64,000 nucleotides of DNA from Bacillota bacterium (GTDB taxonomy: Bacteria > Bacillota > Bacilli > Paenibacillales > Paenibacillaceae), in assembly GCA_023460795.1 (NCBI GenBank), contig JAEWPC010000018.1, forward strand, positions 62,001-126,000, written 5' to 3'. This document shows positions 7,859-17,452 of this stretch, in pieces. The notes under the pieces are model-generated. The model was not told where the DNA came from. It saw nothing but the letters and a program-made list of their open reading frames with translations, and did no database searches. Numbering within the stretch: position 1 is the stretch's first letter; every line of letters begins with the position of its first letter. The position numbers and the translations under genes are program-made.

Positions 7859-8632
7859 ATGAAGAACAAATGGGTCGGTACCGGCCTGCAATGGCTGATC
7901 CCGATTATCATCGTTGCCGTATGGCAGTGGCTCGGATCGATCGGTTGGATCTCCAAGCGGATTATGCCGACGCCTCTTGCCGTACTGGAGGCGGGCTTAA
8001 CGCTAACCAAGAGCGGAGATCTGTTCGTGTATATCTGGGATAGCACGAGAAGAGCGCTTATCGGCTTCGCGATCGGCGGGGGCATCGGCTTCGCGTTCGG
8101 ATTCCTGAACGGGCTTCTCCGCTTGTCCGAGAAGCTGACGGATACGACGCTTCAGATGGTCCGCAACGTTCCGCACTTGGCGCTTATCCCTCTCGTTATC
8201 GGCTGGTTCGGCATTGGAGAGCAGGCGAAAATCTTCCTGGTCGCCCTTGGCGTGCTGTTCCCTATCTATTTAAATACGCTGCACGGTATCCGCTCCGTCG
8301 ACCCCGGACTTCTCGAGATGGGCAGAACCTACGGCCTGAGCAAAGGACAGCTGCTCGCCAAGATCATCATTCCCGGGGCATTGTCCTCCATCCTGGTTGG
8401 ATTGCGGTTCGCGCTAGGCATTATGTGGCTTAGCCTCATCGTGGCCGAGACGATCTCCGCGGATTCCGGCATCGGCTACATGGCCATGAACGCGCGGGAA
8501 TTCATGCAACTCGACGTCGTCGTTTTCAGCATTATCGTGTACGCACTGCTCGGCAAACTGTCTGACTCGATCGCAAGAGCAATGGAAAGGGGCATGCTGC
8601 AATGGCATCCAAACTATGGCCTGAAGACCTAA
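7859..8632 (+). CDS. ssuC: Aliphatic sulfonate ABC transporter permease SsuC
   Basis: Integral membrane subunit of the sulfonate importer, 257 residues. It has about six hydrophobic helices and the cytoplasmic EAA loop near MGRTYGLSKGQLLAKIIIPGALSSI, which contacts the ATPase. MVRNVPHLALIPLVIGWFGIG is typical of the SsuC/TauC branch of the BPD permeases. GGAGG precedes the ATG by eight bases, and the gene starts 14 bases after ssuD. Its last 31 bases overlap the start of ssuB, which suggests translational coupling. Confidence 0.94.
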   Translation: MKNKWVGTGLQWLIPIIIVAVWQWLGSIGWISKRIMPTPLAVLEAGLTLTKSGDLFVYIWDSTRRALIGFAIGGGIGFAFGFLNGLLRLSEKLTDTTLQMVRNVPHLALIPLVIGWFGIGEQAKIFLVALGVLFPIYLNTLHGIRSVDPGLLEMGRTYGLSKGQLLAKIIIPGALSSILVGLRFALGIMWLSLIVAETISADSGIGYMAMNAREFMQLDVVVFSIIVYALLGKLSDSIARAMERGMLQWHPNYGLKT

Positions 8633-9462
8633 TCGACTCTCGCTCCGAAGGGGCATCCGCAAGCAGACTCCAAGCTTCCCCTCCCTTCAAGCGCACGCCG
8701 AGGACGGGGGCTTCCGGCCTAGAGGTCGACCTTCGTCAGGTCGGGCTTTCCTTCGGCCAGAAACGCGTGATCGACGAACTCGACTTGCGCATCGGCTCGG
8801 GGGAGTTCGTCGCGGTCGTCGGTCAGAGCGGCTGCGGCAAGAGCACGCTGCTGCGATTGCTGGCGGGACTCGAGCAAGCTGGCGAAGGATCGATTACGTT
8901 CGACGGACAGGACTGCACAGCCGGTGCTCGCGGCGGTATTCGAATCATGTTCCAAGAAGCTAGACTGCTGCCATGGAAATCCGTGCTGGACAACGTTCGA
9001 ATCGGCGTTCCCGGCGGAGGCAAAGAAGAAGCGCTGCTCGCGCTTGAGCAAGTCGGCTTAGCCGAACGAGCCAAGGAGTGGCCGTCCGTTCTATCGGGCG
9101 GGCAGCGTCAGAGGGTCGCGCTAGCCCGGGCGCTGGCCGGGAAGCCCCGGCTGCTGTTGCTTGACGAGCCGTTGGGCGCGCTTGACGCTCTAACCCGCAT
9201 CGAGATGCAACGCCTCATCGAACGCCTGTGGGAGCAACAGCTGTTCACCGCGGTGCTCGTCACCCACGACGTCAGCGAAGCTGTAGCTTTAGCCGATCGG
9301 GTCGTACTCGTGGAGCAGGGCCGGATCGCGATCGACGTCGACATCGAGCTAGCGAGACCGCGCGACAAAGATAGCGGCTTCGCGTTCTATGAGAAGCTCA
9401 TCCTCGACCGCGTCATGCAGCGGAAAGCGGACGCCGGCCTGAAGGAAGGCTACGCCATTTAA
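8602..9462 (+). CDS. ssuB: Aliphatic sulfonate ABC transporter ATP-binding protein SsuB
   Basis: ATPase that powers sulfonate uptake. Walker A is GQSGCGKST, the Q-loop is in IMFQEARLLPW, the signature is LSGGQRQR, Walker B is LLLLDEPLGALD, and the switch His is in VTHDVSEA. The N-terminus carries about 40 extra low-complexity residues before the ABC core (from about residue 40), slightly longer than usual. The start at 8602 lies within the end of ssuC. It is the last gene of the operon; a strong hairpin follows at 9474. Confidence 0.94.
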   Translation: MASKLWPEDLIDSRSEGASASRLQASPPFKRTPRTGASGLEVDLRQVGLSFGQKRVIDELDLRIGSGEFVAVVGQSGCGKSTLLRLLAGLEQAGEGSITFDGQDCTAGARGGIRIMFQEARLLPWKSVLDNVRIGVPGGGKEEALLALEQVGLAERAKEWPSVLSGGQRQRVALARALAGKPRLLLLDEPLGALDALTRIEMQRLIERLWEQQLFTAVLVTHDVSEAVALADRVVLVEQGRIAIDVDIELARPRDKDSGFAFYEKLILDRVMQRKADAGLKEGYAI

Positions 9463-9473
9463 TCTATCTATGC

Positions 9474-9508
9474 AGAAGAGAGACGTTCCTCCGGGACGTC
9501 TCTCTTCT
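9474..9508 (+). terminator. Terminator hairpin of the ssu operon
   Basis: Perfect 13-bp stem AGAAGAGAGACGT (9474-9486) with ACGTCTCTCTTCT (9496-9508). The following T-tract is poor (TGTTG). Confidence 0.75.
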
Positions 9509-9578
9509 TGTTGTCCCGTCGACGGATTCCGTCTCCCGAAATCCGAAAAATGGAACCCCTAATGCGAAAATTGAAGCC

Positions 9579-9607
9579 TTATCCCTCTCGGCGTAACCGT
9601 TTACAAT
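9579..9607 (+). promoter_or_regulatory. Promoter of the first sugar uptake operon with an overlapping cre-like site
   Basis: TTATCC (9579-9584), 17 bp, TACAAT (9602-9607). The 14-mer at 9592-9605, read on the minus strand as TGTAAACGGTTACG, matches the CcpA operator consensus TGWNANCGNTNWCA at 13 of 14 positions and overlaps the -10 box. Catabolite repression is the likely reading. Confidence 0.6.
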
Positions 9608-9650
9608 TACAACTACGATAGATTACGACGACAAGGAGGACCAGACGAAC

Positions 9651-10616
9651 ATGAGCGCTAACCTCAGCGCGGAGGCATCCGCCCAGGCGGCGCCGGCGCC
9701 CAAGAAGAACCGTAAACTGCTGGTCCGGCTCGCGAACCAAAAATATTTGCAGGCGATGGCGCTGCTAGGCATCGCTTGGATGATTCTCTTCAACTACATC
9801 CCGATGTACGGCATTATGCTCGCGTTCAAGGAATACATCGGCATCGGCGATCCGGCTAACGCCCCATGGGCGGGATGGACGCATTTCCAAGCGATATGGG
9901 AAGACGATCAAATGCTCGACGTCGTGAAGAACACGCTCGGCATCAGCTTCCTGAAGCTGATCTTCGGGTTCCCGCTCCCGATCGTCTTCGCTCTCTTCCT
10001 GAACGAGCTCAGATCCTTGAAATTCAACCGGATCGTTCAGACGATCTCGTACTTACCGCACTTCCTCTCATGGGTTATTCTCGGCGGCATTCTGATTACG
10101 TTCCTGTCGGACGTCGGCATCGTGAACGATATTCTGATGGGACTGCATCTCATCGATGAGCCGATCACCTATCTCGCGGAACCGGGGTACTTCTGGACGA
10201 TCGCGGTCGGTTCGGATATTTGGAAGGAATTCGGTTGGAACGCGATTATCTATATCGCGGCGATCGCCAGCATCTCGCCCGAGCTTTACGAGGCGGCCAC
10301 CATCGACGGAGCCGGTCGGTTCCAGAAGATGCGGTTCGTCACGCTGCCTTCGATCCGGGGCACGATCTCGATTCTGTTCATTCTAGCGGTCGGCGCGATG
10401 CTCAACTCGAACTTCGACCAGATCATGGTGCTCAAAAATCAAGTCAACGAAACTTCGAGCCAAGTTATCGACACCTACGTCTACCAAGTCGGCATTTCGC
10501 AAGGAAGGTTCTCGTATTCTACGGCCGTCGGGCTTGTCAAATCGGTCATCGCCCTGATCCTGCTGCTGTTCGCGAACTCCGTCACGAAGCGCCTGAACCA
10601 ATCTTCTTTATTCTAG
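9651..10616 (+). CDS. Carbohydrate ABC transporter permease, LplB type
   Basis: One of two membrane subunits of a sugar or oligosaccharide importer, 321 residues. A cytoplasmic Ala/Lys-rich start precedes six predicted membrane helices. The EAA motif is in ELYEAATIDGAGRFQKMRFV. The stretches NYIPMYGIMLAFKEY and IVQTISYLPHFLSWVILGGI are hallmarks of the LplB-like permeases paired with YesM/YesN systems. AAGGAGG precedes the ATG. It is first in the operon permease-permease-binding protein. No ATPase gene is present, as usual for this family, which shares an MsmX-like ATPase encoded elsewhere. Confidence 0.92.
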   Translation: MSANLSAEASAQAAPAPKKNRKLLVRLANQKYLQAMALLGIAWMILFNYIPMYGIMLAFKEYIGIGDPANAPWAGWTHFQAIWEDDQMLDVVKNTLGISFLKLIFGFPLPIVFALFLNELRSLKFNRIVQTISYLPHFLSWVILGGILITFLSDVGIVNDILMGLHLIDEPITYLAEPGYFWTIAVGSDIWKEFGWNAIIYIAAIASISPELYEAATIDGAGRFQKMRFVTLPSIRGTISILFILAVGAMLNSNFDQIMVLKNQVNETSSQVIDTYVYQVGISQGRFSYSTAVGLVKSVIALILLLFANSVTKRLNQSSLF

Positions 10617-10634
10617 CAACGGGTGGTGAACATC

Positions 10635-11528
10635 TTGTTAAAGCGAGACCGCAGAACGCTCGGGGATGCCCTGTTCGATAGATTCAACGTGCTCGGCATG
10701 TTGATCATATGCTTCCTAACCCTATATCCCATCTGGTACGTCCTCATCAACTCTTTCAACGACGGCAAGGACGCCATGAGCGGCGGCAACATCTACTGGA
10801 TTCCCCGCATGTTCAGCGTCGAGAACTATACGGCCGTATTCGAGAACGCGGGCATTATGACGGCAATGGGAATCACAATCGCCAAAACGCTTGTCGGCAC
10901 CGTCCTTCACGTCTTCTTCACGGCAATGGTCGCCTATGCCTTCTCCCGCAGGGAGCTCATCGGACGCAACGTCTACATGATGATCGGCACGATCACGATG
11001 TTCTTCGGCGGCGGACTCATTCCGACTTACTTGTGGTACCGCGATTTAGGCTTGCTCAACGATTTCTTCGTTTATATATGGCCAGCGCTATTCAGCTTCT
11101 TCGATCTGATTATCTTCCTCGCCTTCTTCCGGGAAATCCCCGACGGGCTGGAGGAAGCGGCCAAGATCGACGGCGCGAACGACTTCAAAATCTTCTACAG
11201 CGTCGTCCTGCCCGTCTCAATGCCCGTTGTCGCAACGATCGCGCTCTTCCACGGCGTTTATCAATGGAACGACTACTTCACGGCCGTCATCTTCACGACG
11301 GACGAAACGCTGCAGCCGATCCAGACGTTCCTGTACAAAGTCATCGCGCAGTCCAGCTCTACCCAGATCATCGGCAACATGAGCGGCGGTGCGATTACCC
11401 GAAGGGTAACGGGCCAGTCGATCAAGATGGCGACGATGATCATCACGACCGTTCCGATCGTGCTCGCGTATCCGTTCCTGCAGCGCTACTTCGTCAAAGG
11501 GCTTATGATCGGCTCGCTCAAAGGCTGA
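10635..11528 (+). CDS. Carbohydrate ABC transporter permease, YtcP/LplC type
   Basis: Second membrane subunit of the importer, about 297 residues with six predicted helices. The coupling motif is GLEEAAKIDGANDFKIFYSVVLP, and the C-terminus has YPFLQRYFVKGLMIGSLKG, the standard ending of this family. The frame is open from GTG 10623, but neither that GTG nor GTG 10626 has a ribosome binding site. TTG 10635 follows GGTGGTGA at a good distance, so I take it as start. It lies directly after the LplB-type gene. Confidence 0.88.
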   Translation: MLKRDRRTLGDALFDRFNVLGMLIICFLTLYPIWYVLINSFNDGKDAMSGGNIYWIPRMFSVENYTAVFENAGIMTAMGITIAKTLVGTVLHVFFTAMVAYAFSRRELIGRNVYMMIGTITMFFGGGLIPTYLWYRDLGLLNDFFVYIWPALFSFFDLIIFLAFFREIPDGLEEAAKIDGANDFKIFYSVVLPVSMPVVATIALFHGVYQWNDYFTAVIFTTDETLQPIQTFLYKVIAQSSSTQIIGNMSGGAITRRVTGQSIKMATMIITTVPIVLAYPFLQRYFVKGLMIGSLKG

Positions 11529-11599
11529 TCGACCTAAACCGGGTTTCACTTTTCCCGTAAGGGAGAATCTTATACAATCTAGTACAAAGGGGTATGACA

Positions 11600-13291
11600 A
11601 TGAGAAAATGGCTATCATCCGCAATCATCGCGTCTCTCATGCTGTCCATCGTTGCTTGTTCGAGCAATAACAACAACGAACAAGCAAGCTCCAGCGCTCC
11701 TGCTTCGAGCAGCGCGCCGGCCGAGACAACAGCTGCAAGCGCTTCGCCATCGGAGGACGCGCCGGGCTGGACGTCCGACACGTCGCCGATCACGTTCGAC
11801 TGGTACCTCAACTTCGCATGGTTCCCGAACAAGTGGGGCGTCGACCCGACCTCCCAATACGTCACGAAGAAAACGGGCGTCAACATCAACTTCGTCGTAC
11901 CGGCCGGCAACGAGAACGAGAAGCTGAACGCCATGATCGCCGCCAACGACCTGCCGGACTTCATTACGCTCGGCTGGTGGGAAGAGGGCGTGAAGAAGAT
12001 GGTAGAGGGCGGATTGGTCGAATCCCTCACCGATCTGGCTAACGAATACGATCCTTACTTCTTCAAAGTCGCCGACGCTGCGAAATTGTCCTGGTACGCG
12101 CAGCCGGACGGCAAGACGTACATGTATCCGAACTCCTCCGCTTCGCCTAACGATTTCCAGAAGTACGGCGATCGGTTCATCTCCAACCAGACGTTCGTCG
12201 TTCGTAAAGACATTTACGAAGCGATCGGCAGCCCGGACATGCGGACGCCGGAAGGCTTCCTGAACGCGCTGAAACTCGCGAAAGAGAAGTTCCCTGAGAT
12301 CAACGGACAGCCGATCATCCCGATCGGATTCCACGAGTTCGGCGATACCGGCAACTACTCGTTCATCGATATGGCGCAGGATTCGTCCTACCTGTCCAGC
12401 TTCCTGGCGCTGCCGCGCGAGAAAGAAGGCAAGCTGTACGACCGCCTTACCGATCCGGAGTTCGTAAGATGGCTGAAAGTGTTCCGCCAAGCGAACCAAG
12501 ACGGCTTGATCTCCAAAGACGTATTCGTCGACAAACGCGCTCAAATGGAAGAGAAAATCGCGCAAGGCCGCTACTTCGCGATGCTGTACCAACGCACGGA
12601 CTTCGCGGCGCAGCAGAACGTTCTGTACGCGAACGATCCGAACTCCGTCTACATCGCGGTCGACGGACCTGCGAACTCCAACTTGGATGCACCGACGTTG
12701 GCTGGCCCTGCGATCTCCGGTTGGACGGTTACGCTCATCTCCAAGAAGGTTAAAGACAAAGCAAGAGCGATCAAGTTCCTTAGCTACCTGATCTCCGAAG
12801 AAGGTCAGAAGGATCTGTACCTCGGCGAGAAAGGCGTGTCCTACGACACGATCGACGGCGTAGATCAGTTCCTGCCTGAAGCGAAGAAGCTGCTCGATAC
12901 CGACCGCTCCGCGTTCGACAAGCAGTACGGCTCCTCCCTCACGTTCTGGATGCAACAGGATACGAACATGATTCTTCAATGGCAACCGCCGTCAGTCGAG
13001 CCGTTCAAGCAATTGGAAGATTGGACCAAAGGCAAGACGAAGAGCTACTCGGAATTCGACCTGATCAACCCGCCGGCAACGTCTCCGGAAGGCATCAACC
13101 TGACGAAGATATCCAACGAGTTCGGTCAAGCGCTTCCGAAGATGATCTTGTCCAAGTCCGACGCCGACCTCGATGCCATCCTGAACGACTTCGTCACCAA
13201 GCGCGACAAGCTCGGTTACGCCGACATCCAAACTTATCGTCAAGCGAAGTACGAAGAGAACCTCAAGAAGCTCGCGGAGTTCATGAAATAA
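11600..13291 (+). CDS. Extracellular solute-binding lipoprotein of the sugar ABC transporter (LipO-like)
   Basis: Lipid-anchored receptor for the importer, about 563 residues, the large size typical of LipO-like binding proteins. The lipobox is SIVAC at about residues 16-20, followed by a Ser/Ala-rich tether. The mature part has ITFDWYLNFAWFPNKWG and NDLPDFITLGWW, a usual start for this family, and AGPAISGWTVTLISKKVKDKA-type segments later. AAAGGGG lies seven bases before ATG 11600; ATG 11594 is too close to it. The ligand is unknown. It is the last gene of the transporter operon, with a terminator at 13304. Confidence 0.9.
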   Translation: MRKWLSSAIIASLMLSIVACSSNNNNEQASSSAPASSSAPAETTAASASPSEDAPGWTSDTSPITFDWYLNFAWFPNKWGVDPTSQYVTKKTGVNINFVVPAGNENEKLNAMIAANDLPDFITLGWWEEGVKKMVEGGLVESLTDLANEYDPYFFKVADAAKLSWYAQPDGKTYMYPNSSASPNDFQKYGDRFISNQTFVVRKDIYEAIGSPDMRTPEGFLNALKLAKEKFPEINGQPIIPIGFHEFGDTGNYSFIDMAQDSSYLSSFLALPREKEGKLYDRLTDPEFVRWLKVFRQANQDGLISKDVFVDKRAQMEEKIAQGRYFAMLYQRTDFAAQQNVLYANDPNSVYIAVDGPANSNLDAPTLAGPAISGWTVTLISKKVKDKARAIKFLSYLISEEGQKDLYLGEKGVSYDTIDGVDQFLPEAKKLLDTDRSAFDKQYGSSLTFWMQQDTNMILQWQPPSVEPFKQLEDWTKGKTKSYSEFDLINPPATSPEGINLTKISNEFGQALPKMILSKSDADLDAILNDFVTKRDKLGYADIQTYRQAKYEENLKKLAEFMK

Positions 13292-13303
13292 AAAGATACG
13301 CAA

Positions 13304-13338
13304 GCCCAAAAAACCCAGCCTGCCTGGGTTTTTTGGGC
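13304..13338 (+). terminator. Intrinsic terminator of the first sugar uptake operon
   Basis: Perfect 15-bp stem GCCCAAAAAACCCAG (13304-13318) with CTGGGTTTTTTGGGC (13324-13338), loop of five. It separates the transporter from the kinase gene. Confidence 0.85.
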
Positions 13339-13412
13339 GTTCACCGGTCGGTTCTGACGATGGACGTGTTACAATGAGGACAACTACGGCGGCGAAACGG
13401 ACGTGATGACGA

Positions 13413-15299
13413 ATGCGCAGATGGTGGACCGGGCGGCTGGATCGTACCCGTTTCTGGATCGAGCGGCTAACGCTTCAGAAAAGACTCGTGATTGCTTATA
13501 TCCTCGTGCTCCTCGTTCCCAGCGTGCTGATCTCCGTCTATATTTTTCACGGCTTGACGGGCAATACGATCAATGAACTGAAAAAGAACACGGAATATTC
13601 GCTGGAGATCGAGCAGATTCACATCAAGAACAATATCGAGACGATGCAGCGCGCCGCTCAAATTACGTCTACCTACTCCATGGTTCGCGACTACTTATTG
13701 AAGCCGGACGAACTCAGCGCCGCGGAACTCCTGGAATTGGATACGAAGCAGGTTAAGGATATCCTGCGCTTACAGTATAACAATCCGGATATTAAGCTGA
13801 TCCGGATCTTCATGAACAGCCCTTATACATTCGAGATATCGCCCGTATTCTTGCGGGAATCCCGGATCATAGACGCGCCATGGCACGATCGCGTCATCAA
13901 CGTCGGCAACGGACGGAATGTGTGGGCGTTCACCCGTCAGACGAAGGATTTGCTCCGAAGCTGGTCTAGCGAGATAGAGGATACTAACCCGCGCATATCG
14001 TTGTATCAGGATATTGAATACGTGGACGGCGTGCACTCCGGCATCGTCCAGATCGACATGGAGCTGACTTCCTTCTTCCCGAACACGTTCAACTCCCTTC
14101 AGGAAGACCAGTCGCAGATGCTCGTGATCGATAAGGACGGTAACCTATACCGGAATCCGTCGAATCGCTTCTGGACGGAATCCGGCTTCGAAGAAGCATC
14201 GATCCTGAAGCAATTCCGGGACAGCGTCGCCGACTCGTCAACGCCAGGCAGCTTTACTTTCAAGATGAACGGCCATTCCTTCCTCGGCGTCTATTCGCCG
14301 ATCCGCGAGCTGGATGCGCGAATGCTCAAGATCGTGACGCTCGATCACGTTTATGAAGACATCAACCGAACCCGTAACTATATCCTGCTGGCCAATGTCA
14401 TTCTGCTCGTCATTCTCACCCTGCTCACGAACCTGCTCAACTCCGTCATTCTGAAGAAGCTTCACCAGCTGACCGCATCGATGAAGAGAGTGCGCCAAGG
14501 CGACTTCCGGTTCGATCTGAACATTCGGGGAGGCGGCGGAGAAGTGAGCGAGCTGGCTTACCACTTCAGCAAGATGCTGCGCAAGATCAACGAGCTGATC
14601 GCCGACGCGGTCAACAAGAAGGCTTCCGCCAAAGAAGCCGAGCTGGCGGCTCTCCGAAGCCAGATCGATTCCCATTTCATGTACAACACGCTGGAGAACA
14701 TTAAGATGATGGCGGAAATCGACGGGCAGATGGCCGTGTCCGACGCGCTTACCGCGCTCGGCGGCATGATGCGCTACAACATGCGCTGGATGAACGAGCA
14801 TGTGCGCCTGAAGGATGAGCTTGCCCACATCGCCAACTACGTCAGCATCGCGAATATCCGCTTCGAAGATCGGATTCGGCTCGAAGTCGACGTGGCGGAC
14901 GAGATGTTGGATCAGGAAATATTGAAAATGACGCTGCAGCCGATCGTCGAGAACGCCGTGAAACACGGACTGCGGAACCAAAAGATGCGGATCGCGATAC
15001 GCGCCTCGCTGGACGAAGGCGCGATGCTCATTACCGTTAAGGACGACGGCGCCGGCATAAGCGAAGCTCAGCTGCGCGACTTGAACTCGCGGATCGAACG
15101 CGGAGAGCCGAGAGCGTTGCCGTCCGAGAACGGCCATACCGCCCAGAGCGGCGGCATCGGGCTGGTGAACGTGCACGGCCGTATCGGATTGCACTACGGC
15201 AAGTCTTACGGCCTTCATATCGATTCCGTTCAGGGACAATACACTTGCGTAACCATCCGGATTCCTCACATCATCTTGAGCGGGAGGCTGATTTCATGA
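13413..15299 (+). CDS. Sensor histidine kinase, YesM family
   Basis: Membrane sensor expected to read the sugar taken up by the upstream transporter and to phosphorylate the regulator encoded next. It has TM1 at about residues 22-45, an extracellular sensor domain (about 46-315), TM2 (about 318-345), HAMP (about 346-400), and then the His_kinase domain with SQIDSHFMYNTLE, whose His421 is the phosphoacceptor. The ATPase has NAVKHGL, DDGAGIS and GGIGLVNVHGRI. The stop overlaps the start of the response regulator by four bases (ATGA). A TACAAT at 13370 may be its -10 box, but I see no clear -35. Confidence 0.93.
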   Translation: MRRWWTGRLDRTRFWIERLTLQKRLVIAYILVLLVPSVLISVYIFHGLTGNTINELKKNTEYSLEIEQIHIKNNIETMQRAAQITSTYSMVRDYLLKPDELSAAELLELDTKQVKDILRLQYNNPDIKLIRIFMNSPYTFEISPVFLRESRIIDAPWHDRVINVGNGRNVWAFTRQTKDLLRSWSSEIEDTNPRISLYQDIEYVDGVHSGIVQIDMELTSFFPNTFNSLQEDQSQMLVIDKDGNLYRNPSNRFWTESGFEEASILKQFRDSVADSSTPGSFTFKMNGHSFLGVYSPIRELDARMLKIVTLDHVYEDINRTRNYILLANVILLVILTLLTNLLNSVILKKLHQLTASMKRVRQGDFRFDLNIRGGGGEVSELAYHFSKMLRKINELIADAVNKKASAKEAELAALRSQIDSHFMYNTLENIKMMAEIDGQMAVSDALTALGGMMRYNMRWMNEHVRLKDELAHIANYVSIANIRFEDRIRLEVDVADEMLDQEILKMTLQPIVENAVKHGLRNQKMRIAIRASLDEGAMLITVKDDGAGISEAQLRDLNSRIERGEPRALPSENGHTAQSGGIGLVNVHGRIGLHYGKSYGLHIDSVQGQYTCVTIRIPHIILSGRLIS

Positions 15300-16852
15300 C
15301 GAGGACGCTATTGATCGCGGACGACGAACGGAATATTCGTCTCGGTCTGCAGGCGATGATCGAACGGCAATACCCCGGCCGGTATCGCATCGTGCTGGCT
15401 GCCGACGGCGTGCAAGCCTTGGAGGCTTTCGAGCGCGAGCCTGCCGATATCGTCATCACCGATATTCGAATGCCCGAGCTGGACGGAATCGGTCTCATCA
15501 AGGCGCTTGCCGAGAAGTCGGCCGCTCCCTCCCTGCTCATCTTGAGCGGATACGACGACTTCCATTTTGCCAAAGAAGCGATGAAGCATAAGGTACGGGA
15601 TTACTTGCTCAAGCCGATCGTGCGCGAGGATTTGTTCGCGGCCATGGAACGGCTCGAGAAGGAGCTTGCCGCGAAGCAGGAGGTTATGGAGAAGCTGGCG
15701 GGGGCGGACCGTTATCGCGAAGGCTTGCGGATCAGGACTCTCGAGGCGATCTGGGCTGAACAAGGGGTCGACGAGGACTCCGTCCGGGAACGGTGCGAAC
15801 AAGCGGGGCTGCAAGCTTTCGAACCGCTCTATCAAGTCGCGATCGTGGATACGGCCGGCAATCAGCGCCTGGCGATGAAGATGAAGGAAGAGCTCGGCGA
15901 CGGGCAGCCGGACGGACGCATGCTATGGTTCGAGAACAAGGACGGCCAGTTGGTATTGCTGGCTTCCGGAGCGGAGCTCGCGACGGAGCTGGCCCAGGCG
16001 ATGCATGCGGCCGCCGGCCACAGCAACGAGGTGGCGTTCGGCATCAGCGAATCCGGGCAATCGATTGGCGAAGTAAAGACGCGGTTAGAGGAAGCCCGCC
16101 ACGCGTTGAAGTATCGGCTGCTGTTCGGACGGCCCGAAGCTGGGATCATCCGTTACAGCCAGATTAAAGATCGGAGCATCGATTTCCCCTTGCCGGACGA
16201 CGTTCTGCGTAAGCTAGCTAACATGATGGGAACCGACCGCGACGCGGAGATCAAAGGCTTGCTGCTCGAGCTATTCAGCGCGAAGGCACTGGACGAAGCG
16301 GATATCGGCTACTTCGAAGCCATCAGCAAGGCGCTTAACGAACACGTCTTCGATCGCGTGTTCAACGCCTACGGAGAAGCTTCCGTCGAGATCATCCGCA
16401 TGTACAGGCAGGCCGGCAGCCTCTATCACTTCGCCAGCATGCAAGACTATATTCGCTGCGTCGAAAGCCTGCTGCTGGACTTGAACGACTTCGTTCGCGG
16501 CTTGAAATCCGCTCACGTCGACTCGAAAGAGATGGCGCGCGCGCTCGAATACATCCATGCCAACTTCGACAAAGATATCAGCATGGCGATGGTGTCCAAC
16601 CACGTGTCCCTCAACTACTCGTATTTCAGCGAGCGGTTCAAGGAATTTACCGGCGAGAGCTTCATCGGCTACTTGAAGAAAATTCGTATCGGCAGGGCGA
16701 AGGAGCTGCTCGAGACGACGGACGACCGAGTCTACGAGATCGGCCGCCGCGTCGGTTACGACAACCCGAAGCAGTTTAACCGCGTATTTCGCGAGTTCGA
16801 GGGCATTACGGCGCTCGAGTACAGGCAGAAGATGTTCGCGGAGAAGCGGTAG
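15296..16852 (+). CDS. Response regulator, YesN family (REC + AraC DNA-binding domain)
   Basis: Cytoplasmic transcription activator of about 518 residues. The receiver domain spans about 1-120 with acidic DDE, phospho-acceptor Asp56 in VITDIRMPE, and LKP. A long middle region follows, then the AraC helix-turn-helix pair (about 415-515) with NHVSLNYSYFSERFKEFTGESFIGYLKK and VYEIGRRVGYDNPKQFNRVFREF. GGGAGG precedes ATG 15296, which overlaps the kinase stop. The frame is open further upstream, but the ATGA junction and the domain start fix this codon. Its likely target is the transporter operon at 9651. Confidence 0.93.
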   Translation: MTRTLLIADDERNIRLGLQAMIERQYPGRYRIVLAADGVQALEAFEREPADIVITDIRMPELDGIGLIKALAEKSAAPSLLILSGYDDFHFAKEAMKHKVRDYLLKPIVREDLFAAMERLEKELAAKQEVMEKLAGADRYREGLRIRTLEAIWAEQGVDEDSVRERCEQAGLQAFEPLYQVAIVDTAGNQRLAMKMKEELGDGQPDGRMLWFENKDGQLVLLASGAELATELAQAMHAAAGHSNEVAFGISESGQSIGEVKTRLEEARHALKYRLLFGRPEAGIIRYSQIKDRSIDFPLPDDVLRKLANMMGTDRDAEIKGLLLELFSAKALDEADIGYFEAISKALNEHVFDRVFNAYGEASVEIIRMYRQAGSLYHFASMQDYIRCVESLLLDLNDFVRGLKSAHVDSKEMARALEYIHANFDKDISMAMVSNHVSLNYSYFSERFKEFTGESFIGYLKKIRIGRAKELLETTDDRVYEIGRRVGYDNPKQFNRVFREFEGITALEYRQKMFAEKR

Positions 16853-16872
16853 TTCATGCTGGGCGTGTTAGC

Positions 16873-16915
16873 AAAAAAGGTTCAACCCCGGTCATTGCGA
16901 GGTTGAACCTTTTTT
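16873..16915. terminator. Bidirectional terminator between the response regulator and lspA-like genes
   Basis: Perfect 15-bp inverted repeat AAAAAAGGTTCAACC (16873-16887) and GGTTGAACCTTTTTT (16901-16915), giving a U-tract on both strands between convergent genes. Confidence 0.88.
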
Positions 16916-16918
16916 ATG

Positions 16919-17365
16919 TCACGAAGCCGTTCTTTTCTTCTTGGCTGCTAAATTACCTATCACCATCACGACGATCCCGATGAACACCCATATGTCCGCG
17001 AAGTTCATCGTCGCCGATTCGTCGAAATACAGGAAGTCCGTCACTTGGTTATAGACGACCCGGTCGTACACGTTGCCCAGCGCGCCCCCTATGAACAGTG
17101 CCAACCCGACCTGCGAGAGCGCCCCCGGAAATTTCCCTCTTCCGCGCAGATAGAACGCGATCACGACGATGATCAGCACGGCGACCGCCAGCAACCGCCC
17201 CATTCCGTGAAACAGATTGCCGGACGAGCCGGTATTCGCGAGATGCGACAGCTTCACGAACCCCCACAGCTCCGTCTTCTCTCCGAGCTCCATGTTGGCG
17301 CGAACGGCTATTTTGGTCGCCAGATCGACAACAAGCGATACGAGAATAATGATATAGAAGTACAT
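16919..17365 (-). CDS. lspA: Signal peptidase II (LspA-like lipoprotein signal peptidase)
   Basis: Membrane aspartyl protease that removes signal peptides of prolipoproteins, 148 residues. It shows the family blocks in order: DLATKIAV in TM1, SHLANTGSSGNLF, GGALGNVYDRV with the first catalytic Asp, and ATMNFADIWVFIG with the second catalytic Asp, plus four hydrophobic helices. It lies 87 bases downstream of tadC in the same direction with no strong terminator between, so it may be read through from the pilus operon. The usual lspA neighbours (rluD, pyrR) are absent, so this may be a second copy. The tail KKKRT is basic. Confidence 0.85.
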   Translation of the reverse strand: MYFYIIILVSLVVDLATKIAVRANMELGEKTELWGFVKLSHLANTGSSGNLFHGMGRLLAVAVLIIVVIAFYLRGRGKFPGALSQVGLALFIGGALGNVYDRVVYNQVTDFLYFDESATMNFADIWVFIGIVVMVIGNLAAKKKRTAS

Positions 17366-17452
17366 GCAGCAACCTCCGCGGATGACGAATTCAACTCTTT
17401 CCTTATTCGCTGCGATTCCGCAAGTTTCCTCCTATATCGCCCTATTAAGCCG